Source: Latescibacteria bacterium UBA6620 (GTDB taxonomy: Bacteria; Latescibacterota; UBA2968). Taken from it: a stretch of DNA of 64,000 bases. The stretch is taken from the NCBI GenBank assembly GCA_002433075.1, contig DJHM01000034.1, positions 1,009 to 65,008 of the forward strand. The letters run 5' to 3'. How positions within the stretch are numbered: position 1 is the first letter of the stretch; each line of letters starts with the position of its first letter. The notes under the pieces were generated by a model that worked only from the letters and a program-made list of their open reading frames with translations, did no database searches and was not told the origin of the DNA. Positions 7,600-16,219 of the stretch are shown one piece after another. The translations under genes were made by a program, and so were the position numbers.

Positions 7600-8925
7600 C
7601 TACCCGAACACCGGCATCGCCATCTTACCACCCTTACCCGGGCGGGCCATACGCTTCATCATCTTCTGCATCATCGTAAACTGTTTGATCAGCCGGTTGA
7701 CCTCCTGTACCGTCGTCCCGCTGCCCTTGGCGATGCGACGACGGCGGCTGCCGTTCAGGATCTGGGGTTTCCCACGCTCTTCAAACGTCATCGACCGGAT
7801 GATGGCCTCCACGCTCACGAACGCATCTTCTTCCAGCTGCATCCCTTTGAGCGCCTTGCCAGCCCCCGGAATCATATCGAGCAGCTGATCGAGCGGCCCC
7901 ATCTGTCTGACCTGCTCCATCTGCTCCAGAAAATCATCGAACGTGAACGACGCCGTCCGCAGTTTCTTCTGCATCTGGCGCGCCTGCGTTTCGTCGACCG
8001 CGTCCTGGGCCTTCTCCACCAGCGTGACGATGTCACCCATCCCCAAGATGCGGGACGCCAGACGATCCGGATGGAAAACTTCCAGCCCGTCGGGCTTCTC
8101 ACTAACACCGATATACTTGATCGGGACGCCCGTCACTTCACGGATCGAAAGCGCGGCGCCTCCTCGCGTATCGCTGTCCAGCCTCGTCAACACGACACCC
8201 GTGAACACCAGCTGCTCGTAGAACGCGCTCGCTGCCGTCACCGCGTCCTGTCCCGTCGCACCGTCGGCCACGAACAGGATTTCGCGCGGGCTTACCGCAT
8301 CCTTGATCCGCGCGACCTCGTCCATTCGCTCGTCGTCGACGTGCAGCCGACCGGCCGTGTCGATGATCACCGTATCCAGACCCGTCGCCTTGGCCAGTTC
8401 GAGCCCGCCCCTGGCGATCTCCACCGGGTCGGTCCCATCGGGTGCCCGATACACACCCACATCAATCGATTCGCCCAGCACCTCCAGCTGATCGATGGCT
8501 GCAGGACGATAGACGTCCGCCGCCACCAGCAAGGGCGTCCGGCCTTTTTCCTTCAGCTGCAGCGCGAGTTTGCCCGCCGTCGTCGTCTTCCCCGCCCCCT
8601 GGAGCCCAATCATCATCACCACCAGCGGCGGTGATCCCGTCAGGTCGAGAGGCGCCTGCTCACCCCCGAGCAGCACGACCATCTCGTCGTGAACCACCTT
8701 CACGACCTGCTGTCCGGGCGTGATGCTCTTCAGCACATCCTGCCCAAGCGCGCGCTCCTTCACCCGCTTGATAAAGTCCCGCGCGACCTTGTAATTGACG
8801 TCAGCCTCGAGCAAGGCGCGGCGAACCTCACGCAGCGCCTCGTCGATGTTAGCTTCCGTCAGTTTCCCCTGACCGCGGAGCTTCTTGAATACACCTTCGA
8901 GCTTGTCGGAGATCTGATCGAACAT
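7600..8925 (-). CDS. ffh: Signal recognition particle protein Ffh (SRP54)
   Basis: Ffh binds 4.5S RNA and signal sequences and delivers ribosomes to FtsY. The 441-residue protein has the N domain starting MFDQISDKLEGVF, the GTPase P-loop GLQGAGKTTTAGKLA, DTAGRL (G3), TRLDSDTRGGAA (G4), and a methionine-rich C-terminal M domain (QFTMMQKMMKRM). It heads the translation operon; rpsP follows after ~120 bases. The SRP RNA gene was not found in the window. Confidence 0.98.
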   Translation of the reverse strand: MFDQISDKLEGVFKKLRGQGKLTEANIDEALREVRRALLEADVNYKVARDFIKRVKERALGQDVLKSITPGQQVVKVVHDEMVVLLGGEQAPLDLTGSPPLVVMMIGLQGAGKTTTAGKLALQLKEKGRTPLLVAADVYRPAAIDQLEVLGESIDVGVYRAPDGTDPVEIARGGLELAKATGLDTVIIDTAGRLHVDDERMDEVARIKDAVSPREILFVADGATGQDAVTAASAFYEQLVFTGVVLTRLDSDTRGGAALSIREVTGVPIKYIGVSEKPDGLEVFHPDRLASRILGMGDIVTLVEKAQDAVDETQARQMQKKLRTASFTFDDFLEQMEQVRQMGPLDQLLDMIPGAGKALKGMQLEEDAFVSVEAIIRSMTFEERGKPQILNGSRRRRIAKGSGTTVQEVNRLIKQFTMMQKMMKRMARPGKGGKMAMPVFG

Positions 8926-9067
8926 CGCCTTACCTGTTGTAACAGCACATTTTGCGACAGACCGTAAAACATATACTAAGGGTTAATCCCACGCAAGACG
9001 AATCCGCCACCTCCAAACGGAAGCGGCGGATCGCGAAACTCTTCTCAATTCCCTAATTATCAATTAC

Positions 9068-9748
9068 TTAATTCCATACTGGCGGCCCCATTCCGGCCGC
9101 CGCCGCGGCCCGTAAAGCCGCAACATTCTCCTTCACTTTTCCGTCCTTGAAGATCGACGATCCAGCCACCAAGACCCGCACTCCGGCTTGCACCACATCG
9201 GCCGCATTCTGCGGCCCGATCCCCCCGTCAATCTCAATCTCCGTCTCCAACCCTCGGCGATCGATCTCCTCCCGAAGGGCCGTCGCTTTGGGCAGGACCT
9301 CGGGCATGAAGGATTGCCCCCCGAACCCGGGTTCGACCGACATCACCAGCGCCAGATCGATCGCCTCGAGGTGGGGAATCAGCACGTCGGCAGACGTCGC
9401 CGGCTTGATCGAAACTCCTGACCTCATCCCTGCGTCCCGGATTTTCCCCAGAAGATTCACGAAATCGTCCTCGATCTCCGCGTGGATCGTAAAAATGTCC
9501 GATCCCGCATCTGCAAACGGCTGAATGTAGGCCCCGGGATCAGTCATCATCAGATGCACATCCAGCACCAGCTCCGTCCGCTTCCGGATCGCATCCACGA
9601 TAAACGGCCCGAACGTCAGATTCGGAACGAAGTGTCCGTCCATCACATCCAGATGGATGTATTCGACCCCCGCCTCTTCAACCTTCCGAATCTCCGACTC
9701 CAGATCCCCGAAATCCGCCGAAAGAAACGACGGCGCAATCTTAATCAT
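9068..9748 (-). CDS. rpe: Ribulose-phosphate 3-epimerase
   Basis: Rpe interconverts ribulose-5-phosphate and xylulose-5-phosphate in the pentose phosphate pathway. The TIM barrel begins IAPSFLSADFGDL and shows YIHLDVMDGHFVPNLTFGP (metal-binding His and Asp), LMMTDP, VEPGFGGQSF and IDGGI...AGSSIF. The start at 9748 is preferred over 9760 because GGAGAG sits 5 bases upstream of it. 226 residues. It lies downstream of the PASTA gene in the same direction; a 142-base gap with only a GC hairpin (9002-9031) separates it from ffh. Confidence 0.96.
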   Translation of the reverse strand: MIKIAPSFLSADFGDLESEIRKVEEAGVEYIHLDVMDGHFVPNLTFGPFIVDAIRKRTELVLDVHLMMTDPGAYIQPFADAGSDIFTIHAEIEDDFVNLLGKIRDAGMRSGVSIKPATSADVLIPHLEAIDLALVMSVEPGFGGQSFMPEVLPKATALREEIDRRGLETEIEIDGGIGPQNAADVVQAGVRVLVAGSSIFKDGKVKENVAALRAAAAAGMGPPVWN

Positions 9749-9800
9749 CTCACTCTCCAAAATTCACGCGAAGTCACGAAGAAGATCACCTGCGGGCGCA

Positions 9801-9831
9801 AGGCTCCGCCTACCGTCTACTGCCCACCGCC
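9801..9831. repeat. Intergenic repeat, AGGCTCCGCC / TCTACTGCCCACCG family
   Basis: Short non-coding segment between rpe and the PASTA gene carrying AGGCTCCGCC followed by TACCGTCTACTGCCCACCGC. It matches parts of the copies at 979-1024 and 14180-14241. Confidence 0.45.
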
Positions 9832-9856
9832 CTCCGAACCTTGTATCGAAACAGGC

Positions 9857-10591
9857 CTACAGCTTACTTACAACCAATTCAACCCGCGACCCCTGCCGAA
9901 CCTCCATCGTATCCGCCGGGACCTGTCGGATCACAATGTTGGGCGCATAGGCCGTCGTGAACTCGTAGCGAATCTTCCCCACCCGTAATCCGAGCGCTTC
10001 AAGCTTCCTCCTCGCCTCGCGGATCGAAACACCCACCAGGCTCGCCATTTGGATAATCTCACCTGGCGGGCCGTCGCTCACGAAGAGGATGACCTCGGTA
10101 CCCCCCGCAACCTGTGCACCTGCCGAAGGCTCGTGCCGAATGACCGAACCTTCGGGTACTTCGTGAGATGGTTCGTCGAAGATCTGTCCCACAGCCACGC
10201 CCGCCTGTTGCGCCAGCAGCCCTGCCTGTCGCAGAGTTTTCCTCGCCAGGTTAGGCACGGTAAAGCTTCGTCGCCCCTTGCTCGGGACCGCTATCACCGT
10301 GCGACCCTGTTTCACTCGGTCTTTGGCTGGCGGGTGTTGCTGGATGATATGCCCCTTCAGGATGTCCGTATCCCACCGGGGATCCCGAAGCTTCAACCGA
10401 AGCCCTTTCTTCGCCAGCAGCCTTCGAGCCTGATCGGGAGTCCGGTCCATCACGTCCGGTACCTCGATCTGCTGGCCCTTGCGCACGTACTTCGGCATCA
10501 GCCAACTGTCCAGCAGGATCAGCCCGACCGCGCCCGTGAACATCGCGCAGGCAATGAACAGGACGATTTCACGTCCAATGGTTCGAAGCAT
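9857..10591 (-). CDS. Membrane-anchored triple-PASTA domain protein
   Basis: A 244-residue protein with one N-terminal membrane segment (residues ~8-30) followed by three PASTA domains (about 42-105, 110-172, 175-243). Each has the typical P-x-V-x(n)-A...L...GL pattern, for example VPDVMDRTPDQARRLL and SLVGVSIREARRKLEALGL. PASTA domains bind peptidoglycan fragments or septal partners and are normally fused to a Ser/Thr kinase or penicillin-binding protein; no such domain is present here. In several FCB bacteria a similar stand-alone protein lies next to rpe, as it does here. Envelope role inferred. Confidence 0.88.
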   Translation of the reverse strand: MLRTIGREIVLFIACAMFTGAVGLILLDSWLMPKYVRKGQQIEVPDVMDRTPDQARRLLAKKGLRLKLRDPRWDTDILKGHIIQQHPPAKDRVKQGRTVIAVPSKGRRSFTVPNLARKTLRQAGLLAQQAGVAVGQIFDEPSHEVPEGSVIRHEPSAGAQVAGGTEVILFVSDGPPGEIIQMASLVGVSIREARRKLEALGLRVGKIRYEFTTAYAPNIVIRQVPADTMEVRQGSRVELVVSKL

Positions 10592-11459
10592 GAATTCCTA
10601 CAAATGAGGGTGGAGAAAGGGGAAGGATTTCTAAGATAGAAGCGGGGTCTGACACTGTCAAGAAACCGGCATTTACTGCACCACAAGGGAGACGCGATGG
10701 GAGGTTCCAAGGATCGAGTGATACCGATGTGTCGATCCGAACACTATGGGCCATCACACCAAACCCCGCACTCATCCGATCCGGATACCCGCCCCACCCG
10801 ATCCGTCCCACCAGCCGTCGATGCAGGATGGCCTCCACTCCGGTCGATGCGCCTGTTCGGACGCCCACTTCCTTCCACACATCGACCCCGATCCACACTC
10901 GGGGTGTCACCTGGAGCGCAATGCCCGCCGCACTCCCCTGGCTCAACGCATCCACACGTTGGCCGGTTGCGTTCCATCCCACCGCACCCTCCGCCCAACG
11001 GGTTCCTGCCACCCTCAGACCGATGTCGAAAATGGTGAAGCTCTGTGAGGAAAGATCTCTGCCTCCGACCCCCATCCACTTGGCGCCGATTCCCACGGCG
11101 GCTCGTCCTCTTCGCGGCCGAGTCGCAAGCGTGAACCCAAGCGTCGTCTCCCGGTACCCTTCATCTCCGAACCCCGTGACAGATATACCCCCATCCATTC
11201 TGCCCAGTCCGTAGGCCACCGCCCCACCACTCGTCTCCAACGCCGCAAGTTGAAACGGCCGTCCGTGTTCGACTCGTGCTTCCACACCCTTCGTCCACGC
11301 AACCCCGGCAAGGTTCCACCACAGCGCCTCGACGCCGATCGCCATCGCCGTGAAGGTGTCTCCCAGTCCTCCGGCGCGTGCACCGGGAGGTGCATACAGC
11401 CCGGACGACCCCGCTGGAGAACTCAGACCGATGAAAAGCAGCACCACCCAGTTGAACAT
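10569..11459 (-). CDS. PorV/PorQ-like outer-membrane protein, 3' end frameshifted
   Basis: The protein has a signal peptide (WVVLLFIGLSSPAGSSG) and a beta-barrel of the PorV/UPF0164 type, starting GARAGGLGDTFTAMAIG, where the family places GGRSAAMADAF. Alternating Gly/aromatic strands fill the rest. In the open frame the last ~36 residues are unlike the family. Shifting by one base near 10709-10715 gives SLDLGTSHRVSLVVQ and a stop at 10673-10675. The paralogue at 21836-22738 ends SLDLGDSHRVSVGIR. The natural end is therefore almost certainly 10673, with a single-base insertion in the sequence or the genome. That correction also removes the 23-base overlap with the PASTA gene. Confidence 0.8.
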   Translation of the reverse strand: MFNWVVLLFIGLSSPAGSSGLYAPPGARAGGLGDTFTAMAIGVEALWWNLAGVAWTKGVEARVEHGRPFQLAALETSGGAVAYGLGRMDGGISVTGFGDEGYRETTLGFTLATRPRRGRAAVGIGAKWMGVGGRDLSSQSFTIFDIGLRVAGTRWAEGAVGWNATGQRVDALSQGSAAGIALQVTPRVWIGVDVWKEVGVRTGASTGVEAILHRRLVGRIGWGGYPDRMSAGFGVMAHSVRIDTSVSLDPWNLPSRLPCGAVNAGFLTVSDPASILEILPLSPPSFVGIHASNHWT

Positions 11460-11628
11460 TGCACCTGGCAGGGGGCATTGCGAACTTTGGCGTACCATAC
11501 AGCCAGGTGTTCGCAAATCTCCTGCCAGCGCGGGGCGACACGAGAACCCCAGTGTTACTCAACGTGGACGCATTTACTGTCATCCAGACGGCGACATTCT
11601 CCCTGTCTGGTGTCAACGATTCAACGAC

Positions 11629-12570
11629 GTGACCAACCGGGGCTATACCTACACCAACCGAATCGACGCAGACAGCGATGGCGAGACGTTGCTCCACTTT
11701 TACGTCAGCCGATACACTCACTCGACCGAGCAAGAGTGGCGTGATCGCATCGATCGCGGCGAAGTGCAATTGAACGATCACCGGGCGCAATCGGAGACGC
11801 GCCTCGTGAAAGGCGATACGCTCACCTACCGTCGGGAACCGTGGTCCGAACCGGACGCACCCCTCTCATTCGACACGCTATACGAGGACCCGCATCTCCT
11901 GGCGGTCGACAAACCCGGCGGTCTTCCCGTCCTCCCTGGCGGCCATCATCTCGCGCACACCCTCCTCGCCCTCGTCAGGCAGCGCTATCCCGGGGACGTC
12001 GAACCATCACCTCTCCACCGACTCGGGCGCGGCACATCGGGCATCGTCCTCTTCGCCCGATCTCCGGACGCCCTTCGCGTGATGACCGAAACGTTCGTGG
12101 AACGTCGCATCGTCAAGATCTACCGCGCGCTCGTAATCGGGACCGACCTTCCCGACACCTTCGTTATCGACCACCCGATCGGACCCGTCCCCTACGCGCC
12201 CCTCGGCACCCTCCACGCCGCCACCTCGGACGGGAAAGCTTCGCACAGCGAGGGCCGCCGCCTCTACGAGGATCGCAGCCGCAACACGACGCTCGTCGAA
12301 ATCAGTATCACCACGGGCCGCCCTCACCAGATCAGAATCCACGCTGCCGCCTTCGGCCACCCCCTGGTCGGCGACCCCCTCTATACCGTCGGAGGCGTCC
12401 CACGTTCAGTCGACAAGAACACACGAGCGTCCCTTCCGGGCGATGTGGGCTATCACCTGCACGCGTATCGTGTCGCCTTCCCCCACCCCGTCGACAGCAC
12501 GCCCGTTCAGATCGTCTCCCCACCCCCCTCCGATCTCCGTACCCCTGAGGAAAAGAAAAACGGCGAGTGA
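11629..12570 (+). CDS. RluA-family pseudouridine synthase, HRLG variant
   Basis: A 313-residue protein with an N-terminal S4-like RNA-binding domain (residues ~15-70, DRGEVQLNDHRA) and the RluA catalytic domain (LYEDPHLLAVDKPGGLPVLPG, GRPHQIRIHAAAFGHPLVGD). The catalytic motif reads HRLGRGTSG instead of the usual HRLDxxTSG, so the catalytic Asp is replaced by Gly at that position. I recall an HRLGRGTSG subfamily in plants and cyanobacteria, so this may be a functional variant, but that is from memory. The GTG at 11629 is chosen because the S4 domain starts just after it. A terminator overlaps the stop. Confidence 0.82.
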   Translation: MTNRGYTYTNRIDADSDGETLLHFYVSRYTHSTEQEWRDRIDRGEVQLNDHRAQSETRLVKGDTLTYRREPWSEPDAPLSFDTLYEDPHLLAVDKPGGLPVLPGGHHLAHTLLALVRQRYPGDVEPSPLHRLGRGTSGIVLFARSPDALRVMTETFVERRIVKIYRALVIGTDLPDTFVIDHPIGPVPYAPLGTLHAATSDGKASHSEGRRLYEDRSRNTTLVEISITTGRPHQIRIHAAAFGHPLVGDPLYTVGGVPRSVDKNTRASLPGDVGYHLHAYRVAFPHPVDSTPVQIVSPPPSDLRTPEEKKNGE

Positions 12571-12598
12571 GGATTTCACTCGCCGTTCGACTTCTTTC
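12561..12598 (+). terminator. Rho-independent terminator overlapping the stop of the pseudouridine synthase
   Basis: CGGCGAGTGA (12561-12570) pairs perfectly with TCACTCGCCG (12576-12585) around a 5-base loop, followed by TTCGACTTCTTT. The TGA stop codon is inside the left arm. Confidence 0.8.
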
Positions 12599-12641
12599 AC
12601 GCACGTCAAAGGGACGCAAACCATGGTTCCGGGTTCATCTC

Positions 12642-13130
12642 TCAGAACCCGAACGCCACGGAAATTCTCGGATCTCCTCTCGCCGTCGGCCCGATCGAGA
12701 GCTCACCCCAATCTACCACCTCCAGATGCGCGTCCACGAATGCATCAACTGCGCTGAAGAACAGGACCCCCGCAATCACGAACACGAATTCGTTCCGACT
12801 TCCCCTCTCACCGGGTAACACGAACTCGTCCTTCAGCCGATCTCGGCGTACCAGATAGGCCGCAACAGACCCGAGCTCGGCAAGCGCGATAACCGACCCT
12901 TTAATCTTCTTACCATTGTAAAACTGTCCCCACCCCGGGAGCACAAGACTCCGCCACGCAGCCCCGCTCGGGGATTTCGTAATGGGGGTCGCGTCCGTAG
13001 AGTCGGGTTCCGAAGCGCATACGGGTCGAGGGAGGCAAGCAACTACGAATAAGAGCACGACAATACGGAAATTCGTGCTGACGCAAGATCGAATGCCCCA
13101 GACCAGATCGGGTCGCGACTTCGTCTTCAC
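12642..13130 (-). CDS. DUF5683-type exported protein
   Basis: A 162-residue protein with a signal peptide (FRIVVLLFVVACLPRPVCA) and the DUF5683 hallmark AAWRSLVLPGWGQFYNGKK, followed by two hydrophobic segments (KGSVIALAELGSVAAYLV and FVFVIAGVLFFSAVDAFVDA). Family members are small envelope proteins of Bacteroidetes-related bacteria with no known biochemistry. The GTG at 13130 overlaps the TGA of the upstream ROK gene (GTGA), suggesting translational coupling. Another frame of the same DNA is open much further upstream, but it is antisense-like noise over the ROK gene. Confidence 0.75.
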   Translation of the reverse strand: MKTKSRPDLVWGIRSCVSTNFRIVVLLFVVACLPRPVCASEPDSTDATPITKSPSGAAWRSLVLPGWGQFYNGKKIKGSVIALAELGSVAAYLVRRDRLKDEFVLPGERGSRNEFVFVIAGVLFFSAVDAFVDAHLEVVDWGELSIGPTARGDPRISVAFGF

Positions 13131-14071
13131 GCCGCGACCAGACGGGCGGCCCCGAGCAGTCCTGCGTCGTCGCCCAACGCGGCCGGCACGATGCGAAGGT
13201 GCTCCCGCACGCCGATTGTGCCTCTGTCCATAAATGTCCTGCGCGTAGGCTCGAAAATACGATCGCCCGCGGCCGCCAACCCGCCTGCCAGCGCCACCAT
13301 CTCCACGTTCGTCACGTTGACGAGTGTCACGATTCCGATCCCCAGAAACCGACCCGTCTCTTCGAACATCTCCTGTGCGAACGCATCGCCGGATTCCGCC
13401 GCATCGAAAATCGCCCGGGTCGTCAGCCCCTCCCTCGTAAGGGACGTCTTCGGACCTGGCGCCTCCATCCGCTCCGCGGTCCGACGCACCATCGCCGTGG
13501 CCGAGGCGTACATCTCGAGACACCCGTAGTTGTTACAGGGACACCTCGGTCCCTCGTGGTCCACCGTCACGTGACCCACCTCCGCCGCGTTGCCGTTGAA
13601 CCCGTGCATCAATCGCCCGTCGCTCACCCATCCTCCTCCCACGCCAGTCCCCAACGTCACACACAGAAAGTGATCGACCTCGCGCCCTGCGCCCAGCCAC
13701 TGTTCGCCGAAAGCCGCCATATTCGCGTCGTTGTCCACCCGAACCGAACGTGACAGGCTCTCTTCCAGCCGCTCCTTCAACCGAACGCCGTGCATACAGG
13801 GCATATTTTCGGGCGAGATGATCACACCCTCGTACGGATCCAACGGCCCCGGCGACCCGATCCCGATCCCCCCCACATCCGCCAGCGCGACCCCGCCTTG
13901 TTCCGCAGCCTCCCGAGCACAATCCGCGATCGTTCGCACAACCGCATCCGCCCCATCCGCCACAGGCGTAGGCTTCCGCCCGCGCCCCACGATCTCACCC
14001 TCCGCAGTCACCAAACCCGCCCGCGTATTCGTCCCCCCGAGATCGACCCCTATGGTGAGTTCCGATGGCAG
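13127..14071 (-). CDS. ROK-family sugar kinase (glucokinase-like), apparent CTG start
   Basis: ROK kinases phosphorylate glucose, fructose, N-acetylglucosamine or N-acetylmannosamine with ATP. The protein shows the phosphate-1 motif IGVDLGGTNTRAG, NDANMAAFGE, LGTGVGGG, and the ROK zinc site CPCNNYGCLE. The first ATG/GTG/TTG-type start (14014) would remove the essential DLGGTN motif. The frame is open upstream only to TAG at 14075-14077, so initiation must fall between; CTG at 14071 has AAAGGAG 6 bases upstream and yields 314 residues, the normal ROK length. It precedes a DUF5683 gene with a 4-base overlap. Confidence 0.85.
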   Translation of the reverse strand: MPSELTIGVDLGGTNTRAGLVTAEGEIVGRGRKPTPVADGADAVVRTIADCAREAAEQGGVALADVGGIGIGSPGPLDPYEGVIISPENMPCMHGVRLKERLEESLSRSVRVDNDANMAAFGEQWLGAGREVDHFLCVTLGTGVGGGWVSDGRLMHGFNGNAAEVGHVTVDHEGPRCPCNNYGCLEMYASATAMVRRTAERMEAPGPKTSLTREGLTTRAIFDAAESGDAFAQEMFEETGRFLGIGIVTLVNVTNVEMVALAGGLAAAGDRIFEPTRRTFMDRGTIGVREHLRIVPAALGDDAGLLGAARLVAA

Positions 14072-14179
14072 ACACTACTCCTTTCATTCTGTCGGGAGAG
14101 CCGGGGAAGAGAGAGCGGGGGACACAGACCTCGCCCGCTCAGTCTCTCGCCCACCACCCAGTACACTAATCGCCGCCGC

Positions 14180-14241
14180 AGGCTCCGGCCTTCGCTGAAG
14201 CTACGGCCCGGCAAGCCGCCCACTGCCTACCGTCCACCGCC
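14180..14241. repeat. Intergenic repeat, fullest copy of the GGCTCCGGCC / GAAGCTACGG family
   Basis: Contains AGGCTCCGGCCTTCGCTGAAG, then GCTACGGCCCGGCAAGCC, then a CACTGCCTACCGTCCACCGCCC module (split here for length: CACTGCCTACCG, TCCACCGCCC). It lies in the 178-base gap between eda and the ROK gene. A partial copy of the last module occurs at 15041-15062 downstream of kdgK. Confidence 0.5.
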
Positions 14242-14249
14242 CGCAGTCT

Positions 14250-14882
14250 TCAGCTTCTTGCCTTCGCCACCGCATCGACGAACGCCCGCGCCGTCTCTGT
14301 CAGTTTCGCCCAGTTCTTGTCCGCAACCGCCTGCTTGTCCACCATCGCACTCCCCGCGCCGACCGCACACGCGCCGTTCTTGATAAACTCCGGCGTCGTG
14401 TTGATGTCCACACCTCCCGTCGGCATCAACTCCACTTGCGGGAGCGGTCCCTTGATGTCCTTGAAATAGGACGGTCCCCCGACCGAAGCCGGAAACACCT
14501 TCACCACATCCGCGCCTGCCTGCCAGGCCGTCAGAATCTCGGTCGGTGTAAACCCTGCCGGCATCACGGCCTTCCCGTAGCGCTTCACCATCTCGATCAC
14601 ATCCACGTTCAGGATCGGACAGACGACATACTCCGCACCTGCCAGAATCGCCGCTCGGGCGGTCTCCGTATCCAGCACCGATCCGACGCCCACGATCGTG
14701 TCCGTCATCTTCGCCGAAGCTTCCTCGATCACCTTGAGTGCTCCGGGCACCGTCATCGTCACCTCGATCGCTACCACACCACCCTCGCGCAGTGCCGTGG
14801 ATACGTCCATCAGTTCATTCGGCGAATCCGCCCGCAGGACCGCCACCACGCCACATTCCTTGATCTGCTCGACAACACCCAT
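14250..14882 (-). CDS. eda: KDPG/KHG aldolase
   Basis: Eda cleaves 2-keto-3-deoxy-6-phosphogluconate to pyruvate and glyceraldehyde-3-phosphate. The 210-residue TIM barrel starts MGVVEQIKECGVVAVLR (catalytic Arg region) and contains VVAIEVTMTVPGAL, with the family Glu, AGAEYVVCPILN, VMPAGFTPTEILTAWQAGADVVKVFPA (Schiff-base Lys; quoted here only as VVKVFPA), and LMPTGGV. ATG 14882 is preferred because GGGAG lies 5 bases upstream. It lies next to kdgK, forming the last two steps of hexuronate breakdown. Confidence 0.95.
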   Translation of the reverse strand: MGVVEQIKECGVVAVLRADSPNELMDVSTALREGGVVAIEVTMTVPGALKVIEEASAKMTDTIVGVGSVLDTETARAAILAGAEYVVCPILNVDVIEMVKRYGKAVMPAGFTPTEILTAWQAGADVVKVFPASVGGPSYFKDIKGPLPQVELMPTGGVDINTTPEFIKNGACAVGAGSAMVDKQAVADKNWAKLTETARAFVDAVAKARS

Positions 14883-15073
14883 CTCTCGTCTCCCTAAAGA
14901 CAATGCCCGGAGTCCACGACCTCCAGGCATTGTGTCATTCCATCCTCACCCTGTCAACTACACGGTTCCACGAGTTTCTCATACCGCCTGCGCCGACGTA
15001 GAGGGGTCGGGCACTGACTCTGTTCGCCTCTGCTCCCTCGTCTACCGTCCACCGTCCACTGAGGATTCGCCGC

Positions 15074-16117
15074 TCAGCGGCGAATCCTAGCCCCCCCACC
15101 TTTCATCGCACTCTCCGCTTCCTCACGTGTTGCCCAGTTCACATCTCCCGGGAAGGTGTGCGCGAGCGCCGAATACCCACCGGCGAAGTCGATCGCATCC
15201 TGCGGGCTCTTTCCCGACAGCAGACTGTCGATCAGTCCTGCCGAGAAATTATCTCCGCCTCCAACTCGGTCCACCATCTCCAGATCTTCATAAATCCGCG
15301 AGAGGTAGAAGTCGTTCCCGTCATAGAGCAGGGTGCGCCAGTCGTTCAGCAACCCTGTTTTCGCTACCCGGAGGGTCGTTCCCACGTACTCAACGTTGGG
15401 GTAGGCCTCAACCGCGCGCGTCGCCACACTCTTGTAGCTCTCCGGATCCAACGAATCATAGGATTCCGACGTCCCTTCCGCTTTCAGCCCCAGCGTCTTC
15501 TCGAAATCCTCCTCGTTGCCGATCAACACCTTCACGTGAGGAATAAACCGCGCGATCGTCTCCTGCGCCTGTTCCGAAGTCCACAGCTTGGACCGGAAGT
15601 TCAGATCGAAGCTCGTCGTTACTCCCGCGGAGCTGGCCGCCTTCAGGGCTTCGAGTGTCGTGGCCGCCGCACCTTCGGACAGCGCCGGCGTGATCCCACT
15701 GACGTGGAACCATTTGGAAACGTCGAATATCGACGCCCAGTCGATCATCCCCGGTTCGACCTTCGAGATCGCCGAGTGACCCCGGTCGTAGGTCACCGCG
15801 CTCGCACGCGGCCCTACGCCCACTTCCATATGGTAGAATCCGTTCCGCTCCAGCCCGACCCCGTCGAACGGCACCCATACGATATTCGACACGTCCACCC
15901 CGTGCTCGCGGCCCTTGTTCCGGATAATCCATCCCGTCCAGTTGTCGACCAGCCGGGAAACCCACGCCGTGCTCAGCCCCAGATGCGCGCACGCTACCGC
16001 CACGTTGTACTCCCCACCCCCGATCTGCACATCCAGGCGATCGGCGTTCTCCAGTCGCCGGTATTCCTGCGACGACAGCCGAATCATCGCCTCCCCGAAC
16101 GTCACCACATCATACAT
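15074..16117 (-). CDS. kdgK: 2-dehydro-3-deoxygluconokinase (PfkB family)
   Basis: KdgK phosphorylates KDG to KDPG. The 347-residue protein has PfkB signatures: FGEAMIRLSS and IGGGEYNVAVACAHLGL near the N-terminus, FDLNFRSKLW (typical of KDG kinases), and the catalytic DRVGGGDNFSAGL near the C-terminus (the usual GAGD is GGGD with the catalytic Asp kept). Residues E and N after the GGG motif match KdgK rather than fructokinase. It is followed by eda in the same direction, and a UxuA homologue at 53.6 kb would supply KDG. Confidence 0.92.
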   Translation of the reverse strand: MYDVVTFGEAMIRLSSQEYRRLENADRLDVQIGGGEYNVAVACAHLGLSTAWVSRLVDNWTGWIIRNKGREHGVDVSNIVWVPFDGVGLERNGFYHMEVGVGPRASAVTYDRGHSAISKVEPGMIDWASIFDVSKWFHVSGITPALSEGAAATTLEALKAASSAGVTTSFDLNFRSKLWTSEQAQETIARFIPHVKVLIGNEEDFEKTLGLKAEGTSESYDSLDPESYKSVATRAVEAYPNVEYVGTTLRVAKTGLLNDWRTLLYDGNDFYLSRIYEDLEMVDRVGGGDNFSAGLIDSLLSGKSPQDAIDFAGGYSALAHTFPGDVNWATREEAESAMKGGGARIRR

Positions 16118-16219
16118 AAGCCCTCCCGGTTTCTGATCGCGACTGGAAGTCGCTCCTACCTCTCAGTTCCTGCATCTGCGTAAACCAGCGGGGCATCTAC
16201 CCTTGTCACTGGTCACTGC

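Noticed and set aside
7438..8634. A 398-residue plus-strand open frame opposite ffh
   Set aside because: His/Arg/Pro-rich antisense translation of ffh; no recognisable domain.
9002..9031. Terminator between rpe and ffh
   Set aside because: A 7-bp GC hairpin exists, but neither side has a convincing T-run.
12642..13523. A long version of the DUF5683 protein starting at 13523
   Set aside because: The extra 130 residues are Arg/Gly-rich shadow sequence over the ROK gene; the signal peptide begins after 13130.
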